Shown here one piece after another: positions 1-6,611 of a DNA stretch of 7,485 nucleotides. The stretch's first letter is position 1. Each line of letters begins with the position of its first letter. The notes below the pieces were generated by a model. It was not told the origin of the DNA. It saw only the letters and a program-made list of their open reading frames with translations, and made no database searches. The DNA is taken from contig JAKJCD010000027.1 in NCBI GenBank assembly GCA_022706625.1, positions 5,272-12,756 of the forward strand. The letters are read 5' to 3'. The DNA comes from Bacillota bacterium. Its GTDB lineage: Bacteria > Bacillota > Clostridia > Peptostreptococcales > Anaerovoracaceae. Both the position numbers and the translations under genes were made by a program.

Positions 1-1457
1 GCGGTTGTAATGAACATCACTTTAGAAAGATCGAAAGGCACCTCAAGATAGTGGTCAGTAAAATCTTTGTTCTGCTCCGGATCAAGCACCTCCAGCAAAG
101 CAGAAGAAGGATCCCCTCGAAAATCCGTACCGATTTTGTCCACTTCATCAAAGAGAAACACCGGATTGTTGGTTTTCCCCTCTTTTATAGCAGTTATTAT
201 CCTCCCCGGTATTGCCCCGATATAAGTCCTCCTATGCCCGCGTATTTCCGCCTCATCCCTTACCCCGCCCAGTGACATACGGACGAAATTGCGATCAAGG
301 GCACGTGCTATGGACTTTGCGATGGAAGTTTTCCCTGTGCCCGGAGGCCCGACGAGGCATAGAATGGGTCCCTTCATGCTTTTTGAAAGCTGGACTACCG
401 CAAGATACTCGAGCACTCTTTCTTTAACCTTCGCAAGGCCGTAATGGTCTTCGTCGAGTATGGTCTCGGCCAGTTTGATGTCTTTGCTGTCCTTGGAGGA
501 TTTGTTCCAGGGAAGTGCCAGGATCCACTCCACATAAGTGCGGATGACTCCGCCCTCAGCGGAATTACCGGAGATTTTTCTAAGCCTTTTGATCTCCTTT
601 TCGACCTTCTCGTGTACAACAGGCTGCAGTTTCAGTCTTTTCAGCTGCTGAAGCCACTTACGAATCTCGTCTTCGGAATCCTCGTCCTCCCCCAGTTCCT
701 CCTGGATGACCCTGAGCTGTTCTTTCAGATAGTATTCCCTCTGACTCTTGTTGATTTGTGTCCTGACCTTATTGGTGATAGAGCTTTCGATCTTCAGTAT
801 CTCTATTTCTTTCGTCAATATGGTGCTTAGGATCTCCAAGCGCCCTTCGACATCGAAAGCTTCCAGCACCTGCTGTTTCTCTTCGGTCCTGATATCCAGA
901 TGTGAAGTGATCACGTCGGCCAGTCGTCCCGGCTGCTCCACCGAGGCCACGGAGGGGAAGACCTCCTGTGATATCCTCGGGCTATAGTTTATATATTCCT
1001 CAAAGGATGACAATACTGTCCTCATCAGAGCCACGACCCGCGGCGGGATGCTTTCATACTCCCCTTCCTCGATGGCTGTGACTCTGCATTTAAAATAGGG
1101 TACCTCAAAGATGAATTCTTCTATCCGTCCCCTGCTCACGCCCTCCACCAGCACTCGTATAGTATCTCCCGGCAGACGCAGCATTTGCTTGATCTTAGCT
1201 ATCGTCCCCACCTGATAAAAATCGTCCCGCGTGGGCAGATCCGTCTCTGCATTGATCTGTGCCGACAAGAATACGGTTTGATTCATCATCATGGCTTTTT
1301 CCAGAGCGCTTATGGATTTTTCCCGTCCTATATCAAAATGAAGCACCATATAGGGGAAAATCGACAATCCGCGTAAGGGGATCATCGGCATGACCTCTTT
1401 ATGACCCTCGTATTCTTCTTTTTCGATTTCCTTAAAGTCTTCTTTTGCTTTTTTCAA
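1..1457 (-). CDS. lon: ATP-dependent protease Lon (LonA type), 3' end beyond window
   Basis: Lon is a cytoplasmic homo-hexameric AAA+ serine protease that degrades misfolded and regulatory proteins. The frame is open from 1457 to the window edge, giving 485 codons of an expected total near 790. The N-terminal substrate-binding domain begins around residue 23 (PLRGLSIFP). A charged helical linker (about 225-290) precedes the AAA+ module, with Walker A GPPGTGKT at residues 370-377 (nt 327-350) and Walker B LFDEVDK with the DEVDK part at nt 135-149. The proteolytic domain with its Ser-Lys dyad lies outside the window, so catalytic integrity cannot be judged. I chose a TTG start because GGGGAGG (1466-1472) sits 8 nt upstream and an in-frame TAA lies a few codons before it. 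An ATG at codon 23 (1391) is possible but its GAGG is only 2 nt away. With the TTG start the N-terminus is about 14 residues longer than in E. coli and is rich in Lys and Glu. It follows clpX after a hairpin. Confidence 0.95.
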   Translation of the reverse strand, partial: MKKAKEDFKEIEKEEYEGHKEVMPMIPLRGLSIFPYMVLHFDIGREKSISALEKAMMMNQTVFLSAQINAETDLPTRDDFYQVGTIAKIKQMLRLPGDTIRVLVEGVSRGRIEEFIFEVPYFKCRVTAIEEGEYESIPPRVVALMRTVLSSFEEYINYSPRISQEVFPSVASVEQPGRLADVITSHLDIRTEEKQQVLEAFDVEGRLEILSTILTKEIEILKIESSITNKVRTQINKSQREYYLKEQLRVIQEELGEDEDSEDEIRKWLQQLKRLKLQPVVHEKVEKEIKRLRKISGNSAEGGVIRTYVEWILALPWNKSSKDSKDIKLAETILDEDHYGLAKVKERVLEYLAVVQLSKSMKGPILCLVGPPGTGKTSIAKSIARALDRNFVRMSLGGVRDEAEIRGHRRTYIGAIPGRIITAIKEGKTNNPVFLFDEVDKIGTDFRGDPSSALLEVLDPEQNKDFTDHYLEVPFDLSKVMFITT

Positions 1458-1465
1458 TCTAAACG

Positions 1466-1472
1466 CCTCCCC
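1466..1472 (-). promoter_or_regulatory. lon ribosome binding site that fixes a TTG start
   Basis: GGGGAGG on the minus strand lies 8 nt before TTG at 1457-1455. It is the best Shine-Dalgarno near the Lon N-terminus and is the main reason for preferring the TTG over the downstream ATG at 1391. It begins 8 nt after the clpX-lon hairpin ends, so folding of that hairpin could affect its accessibility. Confidence 0.7.
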
Positions 1473-1474
1473 AG

Positions 1475-1508
1475 CTTAAAAACAGACGGCTGCAGCCGCC
1501 TGTTTTTT
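1475..1508 (-). terminator. Hairpin with U-tract between clpX and lon (intrinsic terminator or attenuator)
   Basis: Bases 1481-1490 pair with 1495-1504 around a TGCA loop, giving a 10-bp GC-rich stem. On the minus strand the one non-Watson-Crick position is a G-U wobble, and the stem is followed by T residues (five including the two closing the stem). The stem starts 8 nt after the clpX stop codon. Flanking A and T runs make it look bidirectional, but no gene on the plus strand would use it. Only 23 nt separate the stem from the lon start, so there is no room for a promoter between them. lon must be read by leakage through this hairpin or from a promoter inside the 3' end of clpX. Confidence 0.7.
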
Positions 1509-1512
1509 GTGT

Positions 1513-2796
1513 TCATGATGCAGATTCTTCCTTCTTTCCGTGTCTTTTTGTATCTCTCAGAACTAAAGTCGGCCCAGTATTATGATCTATAGTACTCTTT
1601 GTTATTATGCATTTTCTGATGTCGGTCCTTGAAGGTATATCGTACATGATATCCGTCATAACATGTTCCATGATGCTTCGAAGTCCCCTGGCTCCTGTTT
1701 TCCTTTCTATGGCCTTTTCCGCCAGCCTGAGGACAGCGTCCTCCTCGATCTCAAGCTCAACACCGTCCAGCTGGAACAGTTTTTTATACTGCTTCAGCAA
1801 AGCGTTTTTCGGTTCTTTGATGATACGCACAAGGGCTTCTGTTGAGAGCTCCTCAAGGGTCACCATAACCGGGAGCCTTCCGATAAACTCAGGTATCAAT
1901 CCGTATTTCAAAAGGTCCTCCGCTTGGACTGATTTCAATACTTCGGCGCCCTCCGCTTTTGAAGATTTGATCTGTGAGTTAAAACCGATGGTTTTTTCTC
2001 CTATTCTCTTCTGTATGATTTTATCCAGTCCGTCAAAAGCTCCACCGCAAATGAACAGCACGTCGGTGGTATCGAACTGTATAAAATCCTGATGGGGATG
2101 CTTACGCCCGCCCTGAGGAGGCACACTGGCCACAGTGCCTTCCAGGATTTTCAGCAAAGCCTGCTGCACGCCTTCTCCGCTTACATCCCGTGTAATGGAA
2201 GGGTTTGCTGTCTTTCTGGCTATCTTATCTATTTCATCTACATAGACTATACCTTTTTGGGCTTTTTCGATATCGTAATCTGCGGCCTGGATAAGCTTAA
2301 GCAGGATGTTTTCCACGTCCTCTCCCACATATCCCGCTTCTGTCAAAGCTGTGGCATCGGCGATCGCGAAGGGAACATTGAGTATCCTTGCAAGAGTCTG
2401 TGCAAGGAGTGTCTTTCCGGAGCCTGTGGGGCCTATCATAACTATATTGCTTTTTTGCAGTTCCACATCATCCGGAGCTCCGGTACCCAATGCGCCTATT
2501 CTTTTATAATGGTTGTATACCGCTACCGCCAATGCTTTCTTTGCATCTTCCTGGCCTATTACATAATCCGAAAGAGCCTCAGATATCTCCTTGGGTTTGA
2601 GCAGCTTTATCGAATCTCCGAAACTGCCCGTACCCGACATCATGCTTTCGAACTCTTCTTTTATAATATCCTGACACAGCTCTATGCATTCATCGCAAAT
2701 ATACACGTTGGGGCCGGCCACAAGACGTCTGACCTGGTCCTGAGGTTTACCGCAAAATGAACACTTCAGCTGCTTTGATTCATCGTATTTTCCCAT
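1513..2796 (-). CDS. clpX: ClpX, ATP-dependent unfoldase subunit of ClpXP
   Basis: ClpX is a cytoplasmic AAA+ hexamer that recognises tagged or misfolded proteins, unfolds them and threads them into ClpP. The product is 427 aa, full length for the family. A zinc-binding domain at the N-terminus has Cys12, Cys15, Cys34 and Cys37. The AAA+ module has Walker A GPTGSGKT (122-129), pore loop GYVG (155-158), Walker B VYVDEID (184-190), an RKH loop (231-233), FIGR with the conserved arginine near 307, and sensor-2 GARGLR (368-373). The IGF loop that docks on ClpP is present (270-272). All key residues are visible and the frame is intact. The start has AAAGGAAG at 2801-2808. It lies 23 nt after clpP, so the two are almost surely co-transcribed. 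Its intact ClpP-docking loop argues that a working ClpP partner exists in the cell. Confidence 0.98.
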   Translation of the reverse strand: MGKYDESKQLKCSFCGKPQDQVRRLVAGPNVYICDECIELCQDIIKEEFESMMSGTGSFGDSIKLLKPKEISEALSDYVIGQEDAKKALAVAVYNHYKRIGALGTGAPDDVELQKSNIVMIGPTGSGKTLLAQTLARILNVPFAIADATALTEAGYVGEDVENILLKLIQAADYDIEKAQKGIVYVDEIDKIARKTANPSITRDVSGEGVQQALLKILEGTVASVPPQGGRKHPHQDFIQFDTTDVLFICGGAFDGLDKIIQKRIGEKTIGFNSQIKSSKAEGAEVLKSVQAEDLLKYGLIPEFIGRLPVMVTLEELSTEALVRIIKEPKNALLKQYKKLFQLDGVELEIEEDAVLRLAEKAIERKTGARGLRSIMEHVMTDIMYDIPSRTDIRKCIITKSTIDHNTGPTLVLRDTKRHGKKEESAS

Positions 2797-2819
2797 ATTA
2801 CTTCCTTTCGATCCTGTTT

Positions 2820-3411
2820 TTATTCAGCATTTCTTGATACGATAACTTTATCTATGATCCCATAGGCCACCGCATCCTCTGCGTCCATAAAGTTGTCACG
2901 ATCCGTGTCTTTAGCCACACGCTTAAGGGGCTGGCCAGTATTTTCACTTAGTATCCTGTTTAGTTTATCCCTGGTCTTGATGATACGTTCCGCATGGATC
3001 TTCAGATCCTCCGCCTGACCGCTCATCCCGCCCAGAGGCTGATGGATCATAATGTCAGCATTGGGCAGCGGCAAATCTTTTCCCCTTTGTCCCCGCCGCC
3101 AGTAAAAATGCACCCATGCTGGCAGCCAGCCCTATACAGATTGTCGACACATCCGGTTTGATATAACGCATCGTATCGTAAATCGCCATGCCGGAGGTAA
3201 TTGATCCTCCTGGGCTGTTTATATAAAAACTTATGTCCTTATTGGGATCTTCCGCTTCCAGAAACAGAAGCTGCGCCACCACCAGACCGGCGCTGTGTTC
3301 GTTGACTTCCTCTCCCAGAAAGACGATACGGTCTTTCAGAAGCCTCGAGTAGATATCATATGCCCGCTCTCCGCGGCTTGTTTGCTCAACCACCATTGGG
3401 ACCAATGACAT
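2820..3411 (-). pseudogene. clpP: clpP, ClpP peptidase; reading frame broken by one extra base (probably sequence error)
   Basis: ClpP is the tetradecameric serine peptidase chamber of ClpXP. The 5' part (3411-3055) encodes residues 1-113 correctly, including oxyanion-region SPGGS (66-70) and the nucleophile Ser98 in ASMGAF. It then runs into a false tail AAAQC and a stop. The correct continuation (ALPNADIMIHQPLGG) is one frame over, from about 3070 to the stop at 2820. Removing one base from 3069-3071 gives a single 196-aa protein of normal length with His123 in MIHQP and Asp172 in DTDRDNF, the full catalytic triad at the same numbers as in Bacillus ClpP. Apart from the indel there is no decay in either half. 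GGAGG lies at 3423-3427, 11 nt before ATG. The gene is 32 nt after tig and 23 nt before clpX. I think the base is a sequencing or assembly error. A true null is possible but less likely. Confidence 0.93.
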
Positions 3412-3443
3412 TGTTTTTTCCCCCTCCGCATAAATCGTATCTG

Positions 3444-4727
3444 TTATCCTATGACGGCATTCTCATATAAGAAGTCCACCGCTTTTCTGTTTCTTATATC
3501 CTGCCGGAGATAGGCGATCCCATTCTCTCCCATGGTCTTTTTCAGATTATCGATTTCCATCTTGTATTGTTCCGCCATAGCTTCAAGTTCCTTTTCGATA
3601 TCCTCTTCTGATGCGGTGAGTTCTTCGGCGCCGGCAACAGCCTCAACGATCAATCTGGTTTTTACCTTTTTATACGCCTCGGGTTTGAGTTCTTCTCTGT
3701 ATTCTTCTATATCCTTATTCAGGTATCCCAAGTATTGGTGCAGGTCTATTCCCTGATATCGCATTTGTTGCTGTATCTCCTGAAGCATATCGTCTGTTTG
3801 ATCGCTTATCATTATGTCAGGTATATCAATCTCCGTCTCTTCATAGATTTTTTCTAAAACTGCATTCTTAGTCTCATACTCTGCTTTATCTTTCGCAATC
3901 TTTTCTAACTTATGCCTGATGTCGGTCTTCAATTCTCCCAGCGTCTCAAATTCGCTGACGTCCTTTGCAAATTCGTCATCGATCACCGGGAGCTCCGTTT
4001 CTTTGATTTCATGGATCTTGCATTTGAATACCGCTTCCCGGCCTGACAGAGTCTCGGAATGATACTCATCAGGGAAGGTCACATTGACATCCCGCTCTTC
4101 TCCCGCCACGGAACCGATTAGCTGTTCCTCAAAGCCCGGAATAAATGCATTGGAGCCTAATGTCAATGTCTGGCGTTCAGCGCTGCCTCCTTCAAACTGT
4201 TCTTCACCGATAAAACCCGCATAATCTATCAGCAGTGTATCGCCTTCTTTTGCTGGTCTGTCGGCAACGATCATCCTGGAATTTCTTTTCTGAAGAGCTG
4301 CCAGGTCCTTTTCAACATCTTCGTCGGAAACAGAATCATCTATTTTATCTACCTTTATGCCTTTGTAGTTTTTTACATCGACTATTGGATGAACGGCTAC
4401 CTTCACCGTTACACCGAAGCCTTTATCATCTTCGATTTCATCAAAATCTGCCGATGGGCTATCCACAGGATTGATTGTAAGCTCTTTCAATGCCGCCGGG
4501 TAGCCGTCGGAGAATAATCTGTTGATCGCATCCTCATAAAAAACCTTATCGCCGTATTTAGTCTCAATCAGCTTTCTTGGAGCCTTTCCCTTGCGAAAAC
4601 CATCTATGTTGTATTGGTGCCTTGTGGCCTTATATGCATTTACCAATGCATTTTCAAATTCATCCGCATCAAAATCCATTTTGAATGATACGTCATTTTT
4701 TTCTCTGCCCAGCATTGTTGCTTTCAT
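3444..4727 (-). CDS. tig: Trigger factor, ribosome-associated chaperone and prolyl isomerase
   Basis: Trigger factor binds ribosomal protein L23 at the exit tunnel and shields nascent chains. It has peptidyl-prolyl cis-trans isomerase activity. The product is 427 aa, usual for the family. The N-terminal domain carries the ribosome-binding signature GFRKGKAP (43-50). An FKBP-type PPIase domain follows at about 155-240 (GDTLLIDYAGF, then IPGFEEQLIG). The remainder is a helical, Glu/Lys-rich C-terminal domain that forms the chaperone arms. I chose ATG at 4727 because GGAGG lies at 4738-4742, the protein then begins as other trigger factors do, and a strong promoter at 4776-4803 lies between this start and an upstream in-frame ATG at 4838. 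Transcription should begin near 4769, leaving a leader of about 40 nt. It is the first gene of the tig-clpP-clpX(-lon) operon. Confidence 0.97.
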   Translation of the reverse strand: MKATMLGREKNDVSFKMDFDADEFENALVNAYKATRHQYNIDGFRKGKAPRKLIETKYGDKVFYEDAINRLFSDGYPAALKELTINPVDSPSADFDEIEDDKGFGVTVKVAVHPIVDVKNYKGIKVDKIDDSVSDEDVEKDLAALQKRNSRMIVADRPAKEGDTLLIDYAGFIGEEQFEGGSAERQTLTLGSNAFIPGFEEQLIGSVAGEERDVNVTFPDEYHSETLSGREAVFKCKIHEIKETELPVIDDEFAKDVSEFETLGELKTDIRHKLEKIAKDKAEYETKNAVLEKIYEETEIDIPDIMISDQTDDMLQEIQQQMRYQGIDLHQYLGYLNKDIEEYREELKPEAYKKVKTRLIVEAVAGAEELTASEEDIEKELEAMAEQYKMEIDNLKKTMGENGIAYLRQDIRNRKAVDFLYENAVIG

Positions 4728-4775
4728 GTACTTGCTTCCTCCATATTCTTTGTACTTTATTTTGACGGCGGATTC

Positions 4776-4803
4776 ATTATACAATATATACCCATATTGT
4801 AAA
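4776..4803 (-). promoter_or_regulatory. Sigma-A-type promoter of the tig-clpP-clpX operon
   Basis: On the minus strand a perfect TATAAT (4776-4781) follows TTTACA (4798-4803, five of six consensus bases) with a 16-bp spacer. The predicted start of transcription is near 4769, about 40 nt before the tig ATG. It is the best promoter in the window. I see no CIRCE element or CtsR heptad repeat around it, so heat-shock control by HrcA or CtsR is not supported here. Confidence 0.8.
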
Positions 4804-4833
4804 GCGGAAAAACTCCGCGTACCAACACGTACC
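4804..4833 (-). repeat. Inverted repeat and tandem GGTACG motifs just upstream of the tig -35 box
   Basis: Bases 4804-4818 form GCGGA and TCCGC arms around a 5-nt AT-only centre, abutting the -35 box. Next to it on the minus strand, GGTACGTG and GGTACGCG (4826-4833 and 4816-4823) are near-identical 8-mers whose starts are 10 bp apart, about one helical turn. The position suits an activator or repressor site, but I do not recognise the motif and chance cannot be excluded. Confidence 0.3.
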
Positions 4834-4843
4834 TTCATGTATT

Positions 4844-4884
4844 AATAAATAAAAGGTGGCCGGGGTCAAACAGGTACCCGGGCC
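4844..4884 (-). terminator. Terminator-like hairpin after the CYTH-domain gene
   Basis: Bases 4858-4866 and 4876-4884 form a GC-rich stem of two 4-bp blocks separated by one C-C mismatch, with a 9-nt loop. On the minus strand it is followed by ACC and then TTTTATTT. It lies 46 nt past the CYTH stop and before the tig promoter, the right place to separate the two transcription units. The mismatch and interrupted U-tract make it less than ideal. Confidence 0.5.
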
Positions 4885-4930
4885 ATTATACCGATGGTAT
4901 CAGGTAAAAAAGACACCCCGGATTACAGCA

Positions 4931-5569
4931 TTATTTTTTTTGACGGTCTTCCGGCACAAACTTGAGCCCCCGCGCATACTTGCTGACATCAAGCGGGAAC
5001 AGGTCATATTTTTCCTTCAGTATGTTCCCAAGGGCCGTCACATCTTCCTGTTCACCGGAAAACAGTTCAATTTCAAGTTCGCATATGGGAAGTTCACCGT
5101 TTTCAGTTAATATCTCACCTGTGTCAACAGCGATCTCCATTATGCTGTTCTCATAATCCACCCGGATCCGCCTTCGCACAAAGTTCATCTCAAGAATGCT
5201 GTAAAGCCGTTCTTCTCCGATGAGATCCATCATAGCTTTGCCTTGATCGCTTTCCCGGAAAATCTCCGGTGAGGGTTCCAGGAAACAAGCCGGATCGTCA
5301 ACGGGGACATTGACTTCTTCACGTTTATGCAATCCGCCGCTGCTGCTTCCGTTCCATTTGAGAGAGGCTATAACCTTGTTGCCTTCCATCCTCACGCGGA
5401 AAGCCACATCGTTTTTCAGCAAAACTCTCTCTTCCGTATCGAAATATGCGGATTTCATATATACCGCTTCCTTTGAAGAAGAATCTCCGATTTTTTTCAG
5501 GTATTCATCTTCCCATATTGCCTCTGCCACCTCTTTGTTCCCGATGGCAAACTTCATTTCTATTTCCAT
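4931..5569 (-). CDS. CYTH-domain protein (triphosphate tunnel metalloenzyme superfamily)
   Basis: The 212-aa product has the hallmarks of the CYTH fold, an eight-stranded tunnel that binds triphosphate and divalent metal. It opens with EIEMK (2-6), the ExExK signature. It continues with YFDTE (42-46), FRVR (57-60), a basic strand SLKWNG (69-74), KREE (82-85), a C-terminal acidic strand ELEIELFSGE and then SKYARGL. Family members are inorganic or nucleoside triphosphatases, thiamine triphosphatases or class IV adenylate cyclases. In a Clostridium a close relative is known as an inorganic tripolyphosphatase, but substrate cannot be read from sequence. There is no CHAD domain, signal peptide or membrane segment, so it should be cytosolic. 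AGAGG at 5577-5581 lies 7 nt before the ATG. It sits 111 nt after cysK and about 200 nt before tig, probably as its own short unit or the end of the mnmA-cysK transcript. Confidence 0.9.
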   Translation of the reverse strand: MEIEMKFAIGNKEVAEAIWEDEYLKKIGDSSSKEAVYMKSAYFDTEERVLLKNDVAFRVRMEGNKVIASLKWNGSSSGGLHKREEVNVPVDDPACFLEPSPEIFRESDQGKAMMDLIGEERLYSILEMNFVRRRIRVDYENSIMEIAVDTGEILTENGELPICELEIELFSGEQEDVTALGNILKEKYDLFPLDVSKYARGLKFVPEDRQKK

Positions 5570-5622
5570 TCATTGACCTCTTGTCGTTGCATATCATCAG
5601 GCAAAGCCTATCATATCATTTT

Positions 5623-5651
5623 ATTTTACCATCTATTTTCATATACCGCAA
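5623..5651 (-). promoter_or_regulatory. Weak candidate promoter for the CYTH-domain gene
   Basis: On the minus strand TTGCGG (5646-5651) and TAAAAT (5623-5628) are separated by 17 bp. The -10 matches five of six consensus bases but the -35 only three. The TTGCGG also forms part of the hairpin arm at 5647-5656. The CYTH gene could equally be expressed by read-through from cysK. Confidence 0.3.
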
Positions 5652-5676
5652 CACCCATTACTGACGGGGCATTGCG
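5647..5676 (-). terminator. Hairpin 5 nt after the cysK stop codon
   Basis: Bases 5647-5656 and 5667-5676 form a 10-bp stem with a 10-nt loop in minus-strand RNA, using two adjacent G-U wobbles. In plus-strand RNA the same positions would be A-C mismatches, so the structure is specific to the cysK transcript. It is not followed by a U-run (the sequence continues GTATATG), so it may act as a 3' stabilising or Rho-linked element rather than an intrinsic terminator. Confidence 0.4.
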
Positions 5677-5681
5677 CCCTT

Positions 5682-6611
5682 TTAATCAAAGAGCGAAGTA
5701 GACAGATACCTTTCACCGGTATCTGGAAGCAGGACAACTATGGTCTTTCCTGCGTTTTCCGTACGCTTTCCCAACTGTGCAGCCGCCCATAATGCTGCTC
5801 CCGAAGAGATTCCTGCAAGCAGGCCTTCCGTTTTGGAGAGGGTCTTTCCCGCTGAAAAAGCATCCTCTGCGGCCACAGTAATGATTTCATCATAGACAGA
5901 GGTGTTCAAAACCTTCGGTACAAAACCAGCGCCGATGCCCTGTATTTTATGAGGCCCTTTGGCTCCCCCGGAAAGCACCGGGGAATCCGAAGGCTCGACG
6001 GCGACTATTTTAATTCCGCTGTTTTTCGATTTCAAGTATTCTCCTACACCCGTTATAGTCCCTCCTGTCCCGATCCCTGCGACAAATATGTCGATTTCAC
6101 CTCCCGTATCCTGCCAGATCTCCGGACCTGTTGCAGCTCTATGGGCCGCCGGATTTGCGGGGTTAGTGAACTGGCCGGGGATTACCGCCCCCGGGATCTT
6201 TTTTACAAGCTCTTCCGCCTTGTCAATAGCACCCTGCATACCCTTTGCCCCTTCAGTCAAAACGATTTCCGCGCCGTAGGCTTTTAACAGGTTCCGCCGC
6301 TCTACACTCATAGTTTCCGGCATGGTAAGGATGATCCTGTACCCTCTTATCGCAGCCACCGAAGCAAGTCCGATGCCTGTGTTCCCGCTTGTAGGTTCTA
6401 TGATGACGCTGCTCTTTTTTAAGATCCCTCTTTCCTCCGCATCATTTATCATTGACAACGCGACTCGGTCTTTAACACTGCCCGCCGGATTGAAGCACTC
6501 AAGCTTTGCGATAAGTGTCGCCGCTACCCCCGTTTCCCTTGCGTAATTATTCAGTGAAAGCATCGGTGTCCCGCCGATGAGTTCTGTCAGGCTGTTATAT
6601 ATCCTTTTCAT
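5682..6611 (-). CDS. cysK: Cysteine synthase A (O-acetylserine sulfhydrylase), PLP enzyme
   Basis: The enzyme makes L-cysteine from O-acetyl-L-serine and sulfide in the cytosol, usually as a homodimer. The 309-aa length is typical. The PLP Schiff-base lysine is Lys47 in NPAGSVKDR. The substrate-binding loop is PTSGNTG (73-79). The PLP phosphate loop is GTGGT (181-185) within IGTGGTITG. The serine that contacts the pyridine nitrogen is in GISSGAA (267-273). The segments GPHKIQGIGAGFVP (219-232) and PDTGERYLS (296-304) favour CysK over CysM or cystathionine beta-synthase. All catalytic residues are present. The start is ATG at 6611 with GGAG at 6618-6621, 6 nt away. It overlaps the end of mnmA by 17 nt, so translation is probably coupled. 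I see no cysteine T-box or CymR-type site, since the upstream region is mnmA coding sequence. Control is therefore likely at the promoter upstream of mnmA, outside the window. Confidence 0.96.
   Translation of the reverse strand: MKRIYNSLTELIGGTPMLSLNNYARETGVAATLIAKLECFNPAGSVKDRVALSMINDAEERGILKKSSVIIEPTSGNTGIGLASVAAIRGYRIILTMPETMSVERRNLLKAYGAEIVLTEGAKGMQGAIDKAEELVKKIPGAVIPGQFTNPANPAAHRAATGPEIWQDTGGEIDIFVAGIGTGGTITGVGEYLKSKNSGIKIVAVEPSDSPVLSGGAKGPHKIQGIGAGFVPKVLNTSVYDEIITVAAEDAFSAGKTLSKTEGLLAGISSGAALWAAAQLGKRTENAGKTIVVLLPDTGERYLSTSLFD

Noticed and set aside
2092..2760. Long open frame of 222 codons on the plus strand, with another at 1607-2092
   Set aside because: They lie fully antisense to clpX, which has every family motif. 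The encoded sequences resemble no protein I recognise and have no ribosome binding site.
3040..3120. Programmed ribosomal frameshift as an explanation for the split clpP
   Set aside because: I see no slippery heptamer, no clear downstream pseudoknot and no precedent in clpP that I know of. A one-base indel explains it more simply.
4728..4838. Upstream in-frame ATG at 4838 that would make trigger factor 464 aa
   Set aside because: The extra 37 residues do not resemble trigger factor, the region contains the consensus promoter, and the ATG at 4727 has a good GGAGG.
4885..4890. A second perfect TATAAT on the minus strand upstream of the tig promoter
   Set aside because: No acceptable -35 box lies 16-18 bp upstream, and transcripts would start immediately inside the terminator-like hairpin.
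4728..4930. Search for CIRCE or CtsR operator sites controlling tig-clpP-clpX
   Set aside because: Neither the TTAGCACTC inverted repeat nor the GGTCAAA heptad repeat is present.
5663..5684. Plus-strand GGGC-loop-GCCC followed by TTTT, resembling a plus-strand terminator
   Set aside because: The stem is only 4 bp and no plus-strand gene precedes it. The longer minus-strand hairpin over the same bases is a better explanation.
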